A DNA stretch of 64,000 bases from Kryptolebias marmoratus (taxonomy: Eukaryota; Chordata; Actinopteri; Cyprinodontiformes; Rivulidae), in assembly GCF_001649575.2 (NCBI RefSeq), contig NC_051453.1, positions 784,785 through 848,784 on the forward strand, read 5' to 3'. Both the position numbers and the translations under genes were made by a program. Shown here piece after piece: positions 35,926 to 50,251 of the stretch; within the stretch, counting starts at the first letter, position 1; each line of letters starts with the position of its first letter. The notes under the pieces are model-generated. The model ran no database searches, had not been told where the DNA came from, and saw only the letters and a program-made list of their open reading frames with translations.

Positions 35926-38900
35926 CATACTTTCATGTGTCTGGGCCCGAGCAGACTGTAGATGTTTGTCTGTTGCATTAGGAGCATCATGTTCAGGAAT
36001 AAAATCTAAGAATCCCATCATTCTGTCTGGTTATTGGAAAGCACTAAAAGCTTCAGTATCGGTTTGTGTAACATGAAACAGCAGAGTGTAACAGAGAAAG
36101 TACTGAGGAAATATCCTGTTGTCCGGCGGAGTGGAGAGCCGGCAGGAATCTGGAGGTGACACGCTATTCAACGGACTGAATCCACTTAATGTACAACTTA
36201 AAGCAGGGCAGCAAAAAATAAAATAAAAAACCACAAATGTCTGAAAACTCTGAATTTCAAAGCAAGTGCCTGCTCGCTACCAAAACAGATAAAGTAAAAC
36301 CTACTGCATATAATAAAGGAATCAGATACTTGAATAAACATGACATGTCTGCATTTTCACACAAGGGCCCTTTAGCACAACATACAATAAATGGATTTAT
36401 GCACCAGCTGATGTTAAATATTAAGTTAATTGAGTCTAAAAGTGTGCATTCTAGAGGAATAGGTGGGCTTTCTCCTACAAAGTTTTCAGATTTAGGGAAT
36501 CTTCCTTGGATTGGAAGACAGCATCTAACATTTTATCAGGCAGTTTTTGTTTGTCCGTTTGTTTTTATCACCATGTTTCTTCTGCTTCTCCTGGTTAATT
36601 TGATGCATAGTGAGGAGAGATAATAATGAGACCAAAATATGATCACATTTACATTTTAAATGTTTTCTTACTGCATTATAAAACTATCCCAGTCTGCTAA
36701 ATTACTCCTCGTGTAATGTCAATGTTGAACTGCATTCATTTGAACAGATTACCCAAATCCTTTAACAATATTCCACATCACTCAGCTCACTTGTCAGAAA
36801 AGATCAGTTCTGCATGACAACAACAACAACAACAAACTGTTTTCCTGCAGATCTGAGTCCACTGCTGGGTCAACAACTTTGACCAAACAGGATGCATCCG
36901 ACCCAGGGGAAACCTAATCACACGGTATGGAAATCAGGCCTTGCTGTGATTAGAAATGACTATGCAGCACAAGTACAGGTTCATTATCAGGAAAGTTGTT
37001 GCATCAGCTCAAACTCAACACAGCAACATAAAGAAACCAGACTGGATATTTTACTGCACAGACTTGGCAAATCGAAAAGTAACAACAGAATAAATCACCC
37101 AGCTGTCTCTTGGATGATTTATTCTGTTTTAAAGTCAAGGTGAACAGTTAGCAGCTCCACTGCTTAGTTTATTTCAGTGCATTATTTACTATAATGTAAA
37201 ATGCTGCAGTTTGTGTACTTCTTATGTGAATGAGGTCACTAAACAATGTCTCCTGCATAGATCGAGTTCAGTGAAGACAACCGGAATAAAATCCTTTTTT
37301 TCCTGATAAAAATACAAGAATATGCTGATGTTTATCTTGAAGACACCTAAAAGAATCATTATTCTTTTATCAAACCTGTACATTTAGATGTCAGACTACA
37401 TGTGCATTTGAACAAGAATGCTGCTTCAATTTAGAGCTGCACAAATAAAACTCAGGCCACTGACCCAGATTTACAAACCATGAAACGGTTTCTCGCCATG
37501 TTGAAGTTGAAATACTTAGGAATAAAACAGTGGAACCAGCGGCTCTGGTGATAATAAAAGCAGGCTCAGCCCAACTGTGACTTCAACACTGACAGTGACA
37601 AATAAACCTAATTTAATTGGATTTATCACTTCTGGCCGATGCCCACGATGCTAATACTGACCCCATTCTGCAGTTTATAACAAGTAACTTCTAATTACAT
37701 TATAAATATTATGAAATAATAAAACCAGGTGAATAGAAGTATCTCTGGCACAGTAATTCTGTTCTTCAAAACATTTCTAATACAACGGCCCTGTTCCTCA
37801 ATTTGAGTTTTCTGGACTACCAGGGTTTATCAGGATTTATTCAGCATGTTTGAACCAAATTAGCCAACTTCTCCAAAATTCTTGTAAATTCTTTCCAACA
37901 CTGAGGCTGAAGTGTTAACAAAGAGAAGCTGCTGCTGTTCTTCAGTCAGTGCTTTCTTTTAGCTGTTTATTCATCTGCATTTGGAGCCAGTTTCTGATTC
38001 CAAACCACAACTGGAATGGCCTTGGATAAACAGGTATGTGAGCTGAATATATTCAGGGAGGATTACACTTCACACATGCATGTAAACATGCGTGTATTGT
38101 CTGAACCCCAGGAATTATTCATCAACAGCATCGTGCAGTGAAGGGCACTGAAGGGATCAAACACGTGAAAAGAGTTTTAATCCAAACACAGGTCTTGTCT
38201 CTTTTTCCTGACTCTCTACAGAAGTACAAAAAGAGGAAAAAAGATGTGAGACAGAAAGAAAACAAATCTTGCAAAACATTATTTAAACTCTGGGGACCAA
38301 ATCAGACAGAAGAAGCAAGCCATGAATAACAAAGAGACAGCTGATGCAAAGCTTTTACATAAGATCACAGCGAGGGAGGCAGAAAGATCTGCTGACATTC
38401 CTGCAGAAAGTACTCCAATAACAAATATTTCCACACAGATCTTAGAAGATCTGTTCTGGACCATAATGATGAAGAACCTGGAGGCGTGGTCATCCTGATG
38501 TATGAACGTTAACATGCAGATTATCCTTTAATTTAAATAATTCTTTAATTATCTGCTGTCAGGATGCAGCTGTGCAGCAAGAAAAGAAGGCTTGTGACTT
38601 GTATTTACACCAGTACAAAAATATATAAATTGAAGTAGGCAAGGCTCTTCAGAAACTTTCTGTCAGCTGCTTTTTGTGCCGCAGTGTAAATACTTAAAGT
38701 CAAATCAAACTGCTGCACAGTTAAATTTTCTCATTACCCACTGACGACTTATCCTCCCTTCCGTGCTATGACTCAGTAGTTAACAAATGAGGACTTCAGC
38801 TTACTCCTCCCACATCCTTCTTAGCCTCCTACTCCCATTTCTACCGCTCTCCCAGCCTTTTTTCTTTTAATCAAAGCAGATCTTTCCAACACGCAGGGTG

Positions 38901-41900
38901 TGGGGAATGGCCGAGTCTGTTTTTTTTTTATAAATTAGGTGGATCTTATCTTAAGGTCACAAAATATCTACAAACAAAACACAATCTATAAAGTATGGCC
39001 ATTACTAATGCATCTGATAAGATTTGTTTTCCAGCTTCCCAAAGTTAAGAACAAAGACAATTTTTACCTTTAAAAGATGTTTTAGTTTCATTCACCCGAG
39101 TGCCACTCACCCACTCTTCTGTGGAAGTTTGATTACAGGAGCCAAGAACGATCGGCTTCAACCTGAGCTGAACAAACTCAGAACCAGCATTTGCAATGTT
39201 GCATTTATTATGCAACCTTGGAGGCTTCGAGTCCCAACCTGTTCTGTTTCCTGTTTACACCTTTCAGACTCGGCCCATCTCCAGCCCAATTCTCCATCTC
39301 CTGCCTGGATTCCTCTTTGTTCTTCTGCCACTGGAAGAAGCGTGAAGCAGCAGCTCATGTCCCTGCAGAGCTGAGCTTCCACCTCCATAGATTTTCTTGT
39401 GCCTGGCTTCCAGCAGCTGAGCCAAAGCTTCATTTGCAGCATCAGCTTCCCTGCCTTCTGTAGAGGACCTTTCTATAAGGAGTCTCCTTGTGATGTTGGT
39501 GTCAGAGTCAAGTGCATCACATCTACACCACCCTTAAAGGCTCGTATCTCACTGGGCTGAAACTTCTGGCGACTTGCTGAGGAGCAGTACTCCAAAATAT
39601 CCCTCAGCATTTCAATATGTGAAGTCTGAGCTGCCAACTAGTCTCCCAGTAGTTGCAGTCAATGAGAAAGTACCTTAAAGGTAGACATGTAAAAACATGC
39701 CAATAACTTTCAAAATGAAAGCATAGTAGCCATATAACTTATGATAATTATCTTTAAATACGAGAGAACGGATGGTGGAAAATATATGAAAAGATGTTAC
39801 AGAACTAGAAGATTTCAACAAATTTAAGTGAATGTGAGCAACAAATTACCACAACAGTGATGGAATACAGTATTTCTAAAAATATATTCCTAAAGACTAA
39901 AATAAACAGACTTGTATGCACATGCTGGTAACCATGACAACCATAGACATGCCATTGAACAACAGTGGTCAAAGGACTCCTCACACTCCAGAACATATAG
40001 AAAGAACCAATTTAAAAATCTCCTAATTTTTCCAAAAATTCTTGGTTTAGTACTTTGTTTTGAGTTACTAGTGACGAATATAAAAATAGAGTTAACTTTA
40101 GTAAAAAATAAAATTTCAGGACACGTTTAATTGTTTTGATACGTGTTTGAATCGAAGAATGGACTCACCCTGTTTTAATAAAAGAAAACCGTAGAAACCA
40201 GTGAAAGCCCACAAACCTATAACCCAACAGGACTACAGGTGATTATCTCAGAGCACCCATCTAAGAGTCAATATAAAAAATAAAATAAAATAAAAAAAAA
40301 CACTTAAGGAGTACTCTCCAAAAATGTTGAGGTGATGCATTTTTCTAAATCGCCATAAAAACTAATTTGGGGAGATGGAGTTGGACAAGAAGGATCAATA
40401 ATGAAACAAAACTTGAACTTCTCGAACCTTGGACAACAAAAATGTGAGAAATCAGTTGACATCTATTTTTTTTTTTTAAATTCAAGGTACTTTCAGTAAA
40501 AACTTATTGTAGAAGTTGAACTTTGAACATACACAGCTGGAAAACGCAGGTAAACTGTGTAAAGACGAGAAGAGAAAGAAAAGTCAAAAGACAAATCACC
40601 TCTGCATGTTCTTAATACTAATTATGTATCCATATGTGCTCACACGCTGATCACATCCTGCCGCCACACCCACATCCACCCACAAGGATGTGACCCCGTT
40701 TCCAACACTGACGCACCGAGCAAGGTCACTCCTACACCCAAAGACACACTTGTGAAGGCAGACCGGATGCCCAGAGGCAGTGGAAAGAAACGAGCGACGA
40801 GGGGGAGAGAAAACATAAACCAAACAGTCCTCATTGTCATTTAGATTCAGCTGAGAGCGGCATGTGCAGACGAGGAAAGCTGGAGGCTTCAGGAGAAATA
40901 AACAAACTGGAATACAATACAAGGTTATTGTAAAGGAGGGGTCTAAAGTTTTTAAGAAAAGGAACTTTTATACAAAGTTTGTCTATAATGACCAAAAAAC
41001 AAAAAGTTGTGTTTGAGAAGACTAATCTAGAAAAAAAGGTCTATATTTGGATTTATAAAGTATAGACAACATGCAAAGGTAACTAAGATCAAAAGAAATG
41101 TTAAAGCTTTTGGTCACCATGGTAACTGCACACCTGTGTCTGTCACTCCCTGACTGCCAAGACTGACCCGACTGAAAATAAGAGTCAAACAAACAAGTGG
41201 ATAATATATAACAAGTAAAACAAGTCCACTGAATCTTTGGGTTACACTCTCTGCATTCTGGAGGGATATGAAGGAAACTGAAAGTCACACGCTGGGTAAA
41301 AGAAGACAAAAATTCTGATGCACAAGTTGTATCTGTACCAAACAGGGTTGTTTTAGTTTGTGATTTGCAAGTTTTATGAGAAAGCTGTCAGACAAGATGC
41401 AGGACTGAATTAGTCGAGCATTTATACAGCGATAATGAACATAAAAGCTGCACCGCAGTTCTCTGCATAGCAACAGCTAACAGTTAAAGGTCAGTTTGGA
41501 CAAACTAATGTGCTGCTCCTGTACTGTAATTTTCCTCTTTCTTACAACAAATTAAGACTTACAGTTCCCTTCAAGGTGCTAAATGCCACAGAAGCTATAA
41601 TCTGATCACATCTAAGCACAGCTGAAGTCTCTGAAAGTCAACTCGTATTGTGAGAATAAAAACCGGCCTAATCAGCTGAGTTTTTGACCTTGAAACAAAA
41701 ACGCCAGTCAAAGCACGTGAGTCCACAAACAGCTGCAGCGGTCCAAGTTGGTGCTTATTTGAGAGGTACTTCTTTTATAACGTCTCATTTACGAGTCACA
41801 CGAGGTGGAAATAGTTTTTCTGTCGAGACTGCAAATGATCAAGCCCAGTTCATGTTGTTTTTCCCAGTGCTGTAAAAACGAAGCAAACCCCAGGGTGTCG

Positions 41901-42499
41901 GATCAGAGAGTGGAAGGGAAATATTTTGTGAACATCACATTAACTATTAAGCTCATACAGCTGGGTTTAGAAGGCAAGATACAAAGAAGGGAAAAGATAA
42001 AAGAAAGGAAGCTGTGGTTTCAGAGTTAAAAAAAGAAAAGAAAAGTAAAATAGCAAGAAACTTTTTTTTTTTAATTATTTTGTAATAGTCAAGTAATTAT
42101 GGCTACATATACAGCAGATTACTGATTTGATCTGCCGTTTAGAAAAGGTGACCTGTTTTAACATTCAAAAGCTGGAGCTAAAGTTGTTCTCTGGGATGAA
42201 TTAATGCACATGGAGCACGAAGAGCAGGTCTAGTTCATCAAATTTACACTAATCCTGAACAAGAACTGCTCTAACTGTGATTAATTTCTTCAGACTTAGG
42301 AACAACAGCAGCGTGTTCAGAACATAATGACAATAAATGGCTGGGCCTATTTGTTCTTTATTATCAGAAATTTTGTGTCAAACCCCCAATTCAGAGGAAC
42401 TTTTCATTTTCTTTGGTTTCTCAACCAAAACAAGAAAATACTAAGGCATCGGGATTAGTTCTTTCAGTTAGAAATTGTCTCTTTTTATTTGAGAATAAA

Positions 42500-42630
42500 G
42501 AGGCCACGGTCTTATAATCCTGAGGTTGCAGGTTCAAGCCCAGGCTGTGTCAGGAAGGGCATAAAACAAGTTTGTTCGCTGTGGCGACCCCTGCAGAAGG
42601 GAGCAGCTGAAAAGGAAGAAGAAAGGAATG
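42500..42630 (+). mobile_element. tRNA-derived SINE fragment
   Basis: A B-box-like GGTTCAAGCCC lies at 42531-42541 after TGAGGTTGCA. It is followed by TGTGTCAGGAAGGGCATAAAAC and CGCTGTGGCGACCCCTGCAG, then AAGGGAGCAGCTGAAAAGGAAGAAG. The GTGGCGACCCCT and AGGGAGCAGCTGAAA phrases are characteristic of a common teleost SINE tail region. The 5' A box is degraded. Confidence 0.7.
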
Positions 42631-45600
42631 AGCACATTGCACAGGTGAGAACAGGGTTGTGAGGCTGCGTTTTGGTGGAAAAAGATGAGTTTCTGTGTGT
42701 CTGAGTACACTGAAATATCAAAGCTAAATGTGTGTTTGTGTGTGTGCATCCTTTAAATTAGGGCTTGTTTTACATATCAGATAATCAGGGTGTTTCTAGC
42801 AGACACACAAACATTAGATTGACTTTAATTGGCTGGGTGTGAATTTCTCCCTGGACGGGTTTGAAGCAAGAAGGAAGGGGCAGAGCTGAACTTTTAAAAA
42901 CAGATTGATCAGAGACAGCGAGGGCGGGCAGCTTCTAAAGAGGATGACAGCAATTACCACAGCAGAAGTTACAACCCAGACAGACATGATGAAGAAGAAA
43001 GAAAAAATACACCCCCAAAAATACCATCACCAGTGCAACTCTGGAGTTTGAACTTAGACACAAAAAGAAAGAAAAGTTTAAAACTGACACGAATAATGAA
43101 AAAGCAAAGATATCAGATTTATTTCATGAGGACACTTTAAATTTTCTTTCTGTCTAAAGATAAAGTTTGGTGAAATTAAAAGAACTAAATTAACACATCA
43201 ATGCTTTTTAAAGGAAAATGATAAACCCAAAATACTTTTATTCAATCAACTTAAATCAGAAGCAATGACTGGCTTTAGAAGATATTATTCAAATAAATAT
43301 AACTCATCATTATGTATGAACTGTTTATGTCTGCTTTTGGCACAGGTTATTAACTGATTTGTGCATTACATTTCCACTTTGCAAGAGGCAATATAAAGAT
43401 CCTTTTTAGTAAAAAGGTTTATAAAATATGTGAACAATGATAGATTAGCTAACAGCTGAAATAAGCCTGAATAACTGTAAACAATCAGCTCTTGTCTGGC
43501 TTCTCCATCAGCCAAGCTGGACTAAAACGTTTGTCCTTTTCTCCAAACTCTGTGCTCTCTGCCTGATAAAGTCTTCAAAACTATTTGACAGAACATCCCT
43601 TTCATAGTATTTTATGGAAAGTATTTAGACCTGTAGACATTGTTATTCCACTGAGGTTTAATTAGTGTTTGTCCTGAAGTCCTACCTGGTTGTTTCTAAG
43701 TGTCTGTGCGATAAGAGACCGTCTCCAAGTGTAAAATGGGATGAACTGAAAAGGAGGAACGAGTGATATTTATGATGCTTTTACCACTTTGAAATGATTG
43801 TAATATATCTGAGCGTTTTTATTGTTAGTGTGTGTGTTTATACAGCTGTCCTGACAGAAATATGCCGATAGGTTACTTGCAGCATTCTTGCAGTTAGAAT
43901 GTAAAATACAAAAACAAAATGTCTTGTGTTGAAAAAAAGAACAGACTTGCAGGTTTTATGAAACAAATTATCAACAAAATAAGGATTGAATGCTGATTTT
44001 TTTTATCTTGAGGTGTAAATCGTCCTCTGTCATTCTTGTTTATTGCTGTTGTGGAACTTTAAACGGTAGTTTTTAAGAGTCAGCTCCTCTCAGCTTGGAT
44101 TCTGTAAACTGAGCATCTCTCTACCTTTAAAAGGTGAGGCTGTGAATTCTGAGGTCGAGGCCTGTAATTGTTGCTGTAGACCCCGACCAGTAAATATTTG
44201 TTCCTGTTTACTGTTTCGGTCAAATATAAACTGTATTTCATGGTTTTCAGCACAACCTCATCGTAAAGTGAACCATGAGTAAGACAAATTCCTTTTCCTT
44301 TGCATTTAAAGTGAAAATGGACTTTGACCAGAAGCGTTTTCTTTGTTTCTTTTCCAGGAGTCCCTGGAAAACCACTTTCATGGTGCCATCACTCATAATG
44401 CTATCTTACTCTGTATCTTAAAAGGATTTTCTCTTTAATCCCTGTAAGCTCACACTGATCCACCTGATCAACATGTATGTTAAGGTACATTTACACAACA
44501 AAACAAGCACAATGAAGCAGTGTTCCACCAACAAAATGACCAAATGTGTGATAAATATTATAAAATATGTCAGAATTTCATTTCAAGACCACATTTTATC
44601 TGCTGGGGTTTTCAATGAGTTTGTCTTCTTTCACCTCTGAAATTTCAAGGACTGAAACAAAGTCTTATCAAAAGTAAGTATGATGATATTTTCTATGTGG
44701 GACACATAAAAATAAGATGCATGTTAATAAAAATAAAGTGTCTTTTGGCGAGTGTTAATAAGGATGTGACTCAGTGCCATGTCAACCCCCTACCAGCGCT
44801 GATTTTGCAGACGAGTTGGAGGATAGCTTTAGTGGCAGTGAGCCAGCAGCTCCAGCCCAAAAGCAGCTGAAGATGAAAAGAAATGCACAAAAGAAATATG
44901 CAAAGCACTCAGCAAATCCTCTCAAATGATTCAGCCACACAGCGTCCAGCCATCAAGCGTCTGAAAAAAAAATCCTCACAGGAGCGTTTCAAACCGTCCA
45001 CGGTCTTTCCTGGCTGATTTAGAAAAAGCAAACATGAATATTTATCACATTAGCTCATGAAACAAGTCATTTCAAATTTAATACCAAAAGGTTGCATTTG
45101 CACAATGCCTTCTCACATGGGAGTTTCCCCGGATCAGGGGAGGTCTTCAGATTTACAACTGAATGATACAAATGTTAACTCTTTTTTTGTCTATACAGGC
45201 TAATCTGTCGCAGTTAATTACACGACATGAGGTTCTGGTACAGAACACTCAGGGTCAAAGATAATTGCACCGTTTGCATAATAATTTCATTTCCAAACTG
45301 AAACAACTGAAGGAATCCAAGGACAAAGATAAAGGTGTGCAGAGATGTAAGTAAATGTGCATTGATATAAGAATTTAGTTGATAGTTATCAGGATTTTAT
45401 CAGTGAGGGAGACCGGAGGACTGCGTATGAGCCGAGAATGTCAGGAGACAAACTGATACTCTTATCTGCTCTGACTCAGAGCTTTCTGCCACAGTTATTT
45501 GAATAGGCCTCTTCTACAGAAACAAATGACTCTGATGATGAAGGTTGGAACTGAAATCTGTCCTACAAACTAAAAACGAGGGGTTTTTGTAAGCAGAACA

Positions 45601-46647
45601 CATTTTTCACAAAGGAAAATTGGGGTCACAAAAATCACCTACATTCAAGGCTTTAACATCTGTAAATTGTTGGTCATGTACGTTTTAAAAATAACTTGCA
45701 GAAATAAATCATAGTTTAATCAAAAGTATCAACTCTACAGCCAGAGGGAAGATGACAAGTTGGCCCTAAAGTTTGTTTTATAGCACATGGTCCATTATGA
45801 GCAACAATAACTTAACTTGACTCTATATAGAGTGTAAAATATATGATTTATCATGAAGTAATATATAATATTATTTGTTGCTAAAGCATTAATTATTATA
45901 CCATGAAAGCAGGACAACAATATTGTGACTAATCCATATTTTATCTCATCGGAGTTCAGAGGTTTATCATTTATTTACTGGTTATCATTCTTCTTTTCAT
46001 AAAAACTAACAACCACCATCAACAGCTTGTTCTTTTTTATGATTGCTCTCCTGGACTTTTTTCTTTGTGCCCATGATGAATCACCTTTGAGAAAGGTGAG
46101 ATCATCGAGGTTGCACTTTCTCCTCAGTCACCATGATTGACACCTGTCAGTCACCTTCTCCCTCTCTTCCACCGACACTTGACCACTCGTGTTGCATTCA
46201 CTGACCCTATCTCCAGGTTAGGAACCACTGTGGTTATAAAATGGATTACGTTACACAACATGAGGAAAAACCTTTGCTATAGTCTAACAGCCACTAAGGG
46301 TCACCCAACAACCGACATTACAAGAGAAACTTAGAAAACAATATTTCTCCATCCATCATGATTATACCCCCTTAGAAACTTGAATAAAAGGCAAAGTGTA
46401 AATCTTTAACAAACATCCAATACCAGCCTGAGATCATGTCTGTTAAAAACATACTTCTGAAAATTAAAACTTGAGAAAACTGCGAGGCTGAAGCAGCTGT
46501 TTGGACAATTATTCTGTAACTGAGCCGAGCAGAAAAGATAAGATGTCATCAGAATCTGTCAGAGTCAGTTCAGCAGATGGCAGCAACTGATGGATGAGGC
46601 GTACCGATCACACTCTGCTTTCCTCGCCCCATCCCACTGCAGCAGCT

Positions 46648-46668
46648 TCCTCCTCCTCCTCCTCCTCC
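46648..46668 (+). repeat. (TCC)7 trinucleotide repeat
   Basis: TCC repeated about seven times, inside a locally GC-richer stretch of intron 4. Confidence 0.9.
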
Positions 46669-47830
46669 GGTGGGGAAACTTTGTGACTGTAATATTAAAA
46701 AATCCAAGACTGAGATGTGCCGGACGACGTAGGGCACCTCTAAGCAAACAGAATCTCTCAGAGTTCCTACGCTTGGAGATGCTTAGACAAACAGCCAGGG
46801 AAAATCCATCTTTCTGACAGAATCATTTCCAAAAATCCCCAAACCCCCAGCGGGGCTCCTGGATGCTCTTCAGAGCTGCACAGGCTGGGCGGGAGTGTGT
46901 CAAAGTGTGTGTATGAAGAGTAAACAGAAACAAGATGGGGAAAACAGAATCACTCGATGTGGAATACGTACCGTCGCTCGACAAACTTCAACGTTATTTC
47001 TACTATACCCCAATCTTCTTTTAAAAGCTGCTGCATCTCTGTGAGCCACCAAAGTTTAACAATCAGTCTCTCAGCATTGTGTCTGTGAAAGGCAGCAAGT
47101 TTCAACAAGAAAAGGTTTCACCTCTGCTACAAGCTGAACAAATCAATTCAGTCTTATGGTTGCAGCAGTATATCCTCATAGAAATATATTCACAAAGAAG
47201 ACGATGCTATCCTACTCTTTTTATTAAATATGCATCGTGTTTTGTTTTAAACAATCAGCTTGAACGTGCAGTTAGTTAATGCTGATCTTACAGCTTCAAC
47301 GCACCTTTCCAACCAATTAAAGCGTGATATTCACAGCTAGTAGTCATTCTTTTAGTCTGAAGAAGGAAAAATTCAAATAAAAACATTAAAAGTCCTTCAG
47401 AAAACCTGAAGAACGAACAATCAAGACAACTTTAAAACATTACATCTCTCCTTGGAAGAAAAGAGTAACAAATTTAGGCAACTTTATTTTAAATGCTCAT
47501 GCAACAGTTTTTTTTGAGCACAAGTAGACTGTATACCAATTTCTATTTCATGGTGTTTGTTTTGTAAGCTTTGAATGTGAGCTATTGATGTGGGAAGTTT
47601 GAATCTGTACAGAATGTGGTGTGTGGTACGCTTCGGGGAGAACAGCTTCTCTGTTGTTCAGCCTTTCTATACATAAATAATTCCTACAAAGACATCTAAA
47701 GCCTAAAAAAACTCAAAGAAAAAGAAAAAAAAAACCTTATATTTAGCTTGTATCTGTTGAACCAACCAGTCAGAGGAGAACCCTAGGATTTGGGGTAACT
47801 TCACATCTTTTAATCCAACTTCTATAACTC

Positions 47831-47835
<5 letters not shown>

Positions 47836-47897
<62 letters not shown>
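47836..47897 (+). repeat. (TA)31 microsatellite
   Basis: A pure 62-base TA tract, the longest dinucleotide run in the window. Such tracts can extrude cruciforms and are often misassembled or length-variable. Confidence 0.97.
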
Positions 47898-47900
<3 letters not shown>

Positions 47901-48599
47901 TGCTAACGCCACTGGTGTACAAAATTAAAACAAAAACTAAATGTTTGACCTAAATCTTAGCTCACATTAAAATTAAATTCCTAGTATTCCTTAAGGAAAT
48001 ATCAGGTGTGGTGCACTGAATGATTCGCAGCAACTACCACACAAAGATTAGCTCAATTACTGTAAAAATGACTTTCTTAGAGCCATTTTTATGTTTGCTA
48101 TGGTTTGCTTATTTGTGATGTCCATTTTGTACTGGCAGTTGGAATATTAAACACTTTAATAAAGTTTTTTGTCTCCTCAAAAATTCCTAGGAAAAGTTAA
48201 AACTCCTAAGAGGAAAGATCCAAAGCCAGAGCCAACTCCTTCCACATCCACCGAGGAGCAGGAAAGGTGGAGTCTGGACCTTTGATCCAAACCATTTGCA
48301 GTAAATGATGTTCATCAGAACAAGCTTCAGCTACGATTCTGTCTGGTGTGATTGTTGGATTAAACATCACTGTGATTTGGATATAACCCCAGGGTTACAA
48401 TCAAAAGAAAGCGGCTGCTGCTGCTGGCAGCGCAGGCTGCTTCGCTGGAGGGAAAACTGCACTCAAGTCTCAGGTTCAAACAACCAGGAAACAGATAAAT
48501 AAATCAACAGCAAGGGTCTGAGAAAAGATTTATTTTAGGCCAACGGCAAAAACTTTGTTTTGTTTTTAATTCCCCATTCCTCACTGAATTTTACACATA

Positions 48600-48960
48600 T
48601 TGACCTAAAATCTGAGGTGGTAGTAGCTGAGACTCATCCTCAGCACTTACTTTCAGCACAATCAGATTCTTCTTGAACTTCAACTCTGCTTTTCTGTTAG
48701 GAAAATATCTCATGAGCCACTGGATGGATTTTATTTTACTGAAACTTTTAGGAAATAATCAGTGGATCCACAACTGATTATTTTTTGGAGTAAATCCAAA
48801 TCAAAATGGCCGCTGCAGCTAATCAACATCAGCGACCACAATAATGGCTTTAAGTCAGTCAGTTTCAGAGATAATGATGTGGTTGTAACTGAGAGGGATT
48901 CTCAGCACATAATCTGAAACTGACTACATTATTTTCAAAGTTTGAAGAAAACGGCACCAA
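48600..48960 (+). repeat. dispersed repeat 'ATGGCCGCC/TAGCTGAG', copy B
   Basis: Holds GAGGTGGTAGTAGCTGAGACTCATCCTCAGCAC, then TGTTAGGAAAATATCTCATGAGCCACTGGATGGATTTTA and AAATAATCAGTGGAT. Next comes CCACAACTGATTA, then CAAAATGGCCGCTGCAGCTAATCAAC, and a second, more decayed TGGTTGTAACTGAGAGGGATTCTCAGCAC block. It is the fullest copy and ends about 390 bases from exon 4. Confidence 0.75.
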
Positions 48961-49348
48961 CATGAGGAGCTTAGCTTCAAACTCTGGCATGAAAGGCAAC
49001 CAGGGACATGAACAGGACATGATAGACCTTCACAATAAAATGGTTTCATGTGAATATCTGCCAAAACTGCCTTTGGTCCAAACTAAAAGCAAGTCAAAGT
49101 AATGTTCAGCGCCCTCCCTCTTCCAGCGCCTGAGTTCCCTTTGTTCTTTCTGGGGTCATTAAAATTATCTTCAAAGAGCAAACATGGCTTGATAAAGATT
49201 TTAGGAGCAACCACAGAGTATTTATTTATGTTTAGATTAGATTTTTAGGGGCACAAGCTTTAATAAGATAATTGAAGTCATTTGATAGTCTTTTATAAAC
49301 AGAAAAGATAAAAACAAAAAGTGTTACATAACAAAATGATATAATTAC

Positions 49349-49407
49349 CTGTAGATGGGGTCTTGCATCACCATCATCTTACTTTCATCCCATGTCCACT
49401 CTTTCTT
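49349..49407 (-). CDS. nos1ap: nos1ap exon 4: PTB domain, KKEWTWDESKM segment
   Basis: This 59-base exon encodes KKEWTWDESKMMVMQDPIY plus two bases (AG) of an arginine codon completed by the next exon. The acceptor is TTTTTAACAG (AG at 49409-49408) and the donor is AG|GTAATT (GT at 49348-49347). It enters in phase 0 and leaves in phase 2. The run EWTWDESKM, followed by a methionine-rich stretch and QDPIYR, is a strong NOS1AP signature; where human has a leucine at the next position, this copy has methionine. The exon is short, and no open reading frame longer than the exon itself surrounds it, so it is easily missed by ORF-based gene finding. Confidence 0.96.
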
Positions 49408-50251
49408 CTGTTAAAAATAAAATAATATTAATTTAGACCAAATGAGAACCAACACAAAGAAAACCCTTTAATTACACAAAGCCTAATTGTGCAGCTTGTG
49501 ATGTAATTTCTGTAGTTTTTCCTCTTTTCATTTATCCGTTTGATTAAATCCATCTTTCAGTTTAAGGTCACAATCAAAATGTCAAGCCACGGGCGTGCAG
49601 GAATTATTCCTATTGATTTGAGTCTCCACAGCGCCCTTTGTTGACTCGTCATTCAGTCGCTCTCATCTCCAGTCCATCAATGCCTTTGTCCTCCTCAGGG
49701 ATGGAAAGAGATCGCTGACTGTAACGTTTGACATTTCTAACTTCAAGGACATGAACCCTCCATCAAATAACTGGGTTTTATTTCAAAATACCAATTCATT
49801 TTTTAATTAAACCTTCAATAATGTCTTTATTTACTAAATAGAGAAGGTATTTCACACTTCAGTTCACACTTCCAAGCTTTCACTGCTGCAAACTATTCAA
49901 ACTGAAATGTTAAAGTCAAATTAATTTCTCTTTGTTTTGACCAAATATTAAAGGAATTCCCTTACATCAAGTTTCATGTTAACCAAACAAACATAGTTTG
50001 AGTGAATTATATTTTAAACCACTTGCAGGCAGCGGCCATTTTCCAGTTCCAAGGTAAACGGCAGCTTTAAAAAGTGTCTGTTCTCATTTTATAACAGCAG
50101 CGTTGTTCAGCAAAGTAAAGCGAAATGCGGCCATTTTCTCCTGAGTTTTTCACAGATCTGAGGTCAGTGAAATATTACCTTCAGAGTGAGAGTGGTCCAG
50201 TTAACAAACAGATACACAAAAACATAAAAGAAATCAAAAATGGCCACTTAC
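49408..50251 (-). other. nos1ap intron 3 (844 bases), non-coding
   Basis: The shortest intron in the window, between exons 3 and 4, bounded by GTAAGT and TTAACAG. It is AT-rich. I see no repeat element, RNA gene or extra exon in it. Confidence 0.8.

Larger units (their letters stand above)
30222..49348 (-). other. nos1ap intron 4 (19.1 kb), non-coding with repeats
   Basis: This is the largest complete intron in the window, splitting the PTB domain between QDPIY and the arginine before IFYVSH. It contains microsatellites, a TACCAGGTA-rich block (31.7-31.9 kb), two copies of the same-orientation dispersed repeat (34.9 and 48.6 kb), a SINE at 42.5 kb and a long TA tract at 47.8 kb. The 128-codon ORF at 36237-36623 has no recognisable domain. 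I see no other exon. Confidence 0.65.

Noticed and set aside
36237..36623. 128-codon plus-strand ORF ending in a hydrophobic segment
   Set aside because: Low-complexity AT-rich sequence with no domain. The hydrophobic end comes from a T-rich stretch.
39158..39442. Overlapping ORFs on both strands in a GC-richer patch of intron 4
   Set aside because: No family resemblance and no consensus splice sites that would join a nos1ap frame. Cause of the GC rise is unknown.
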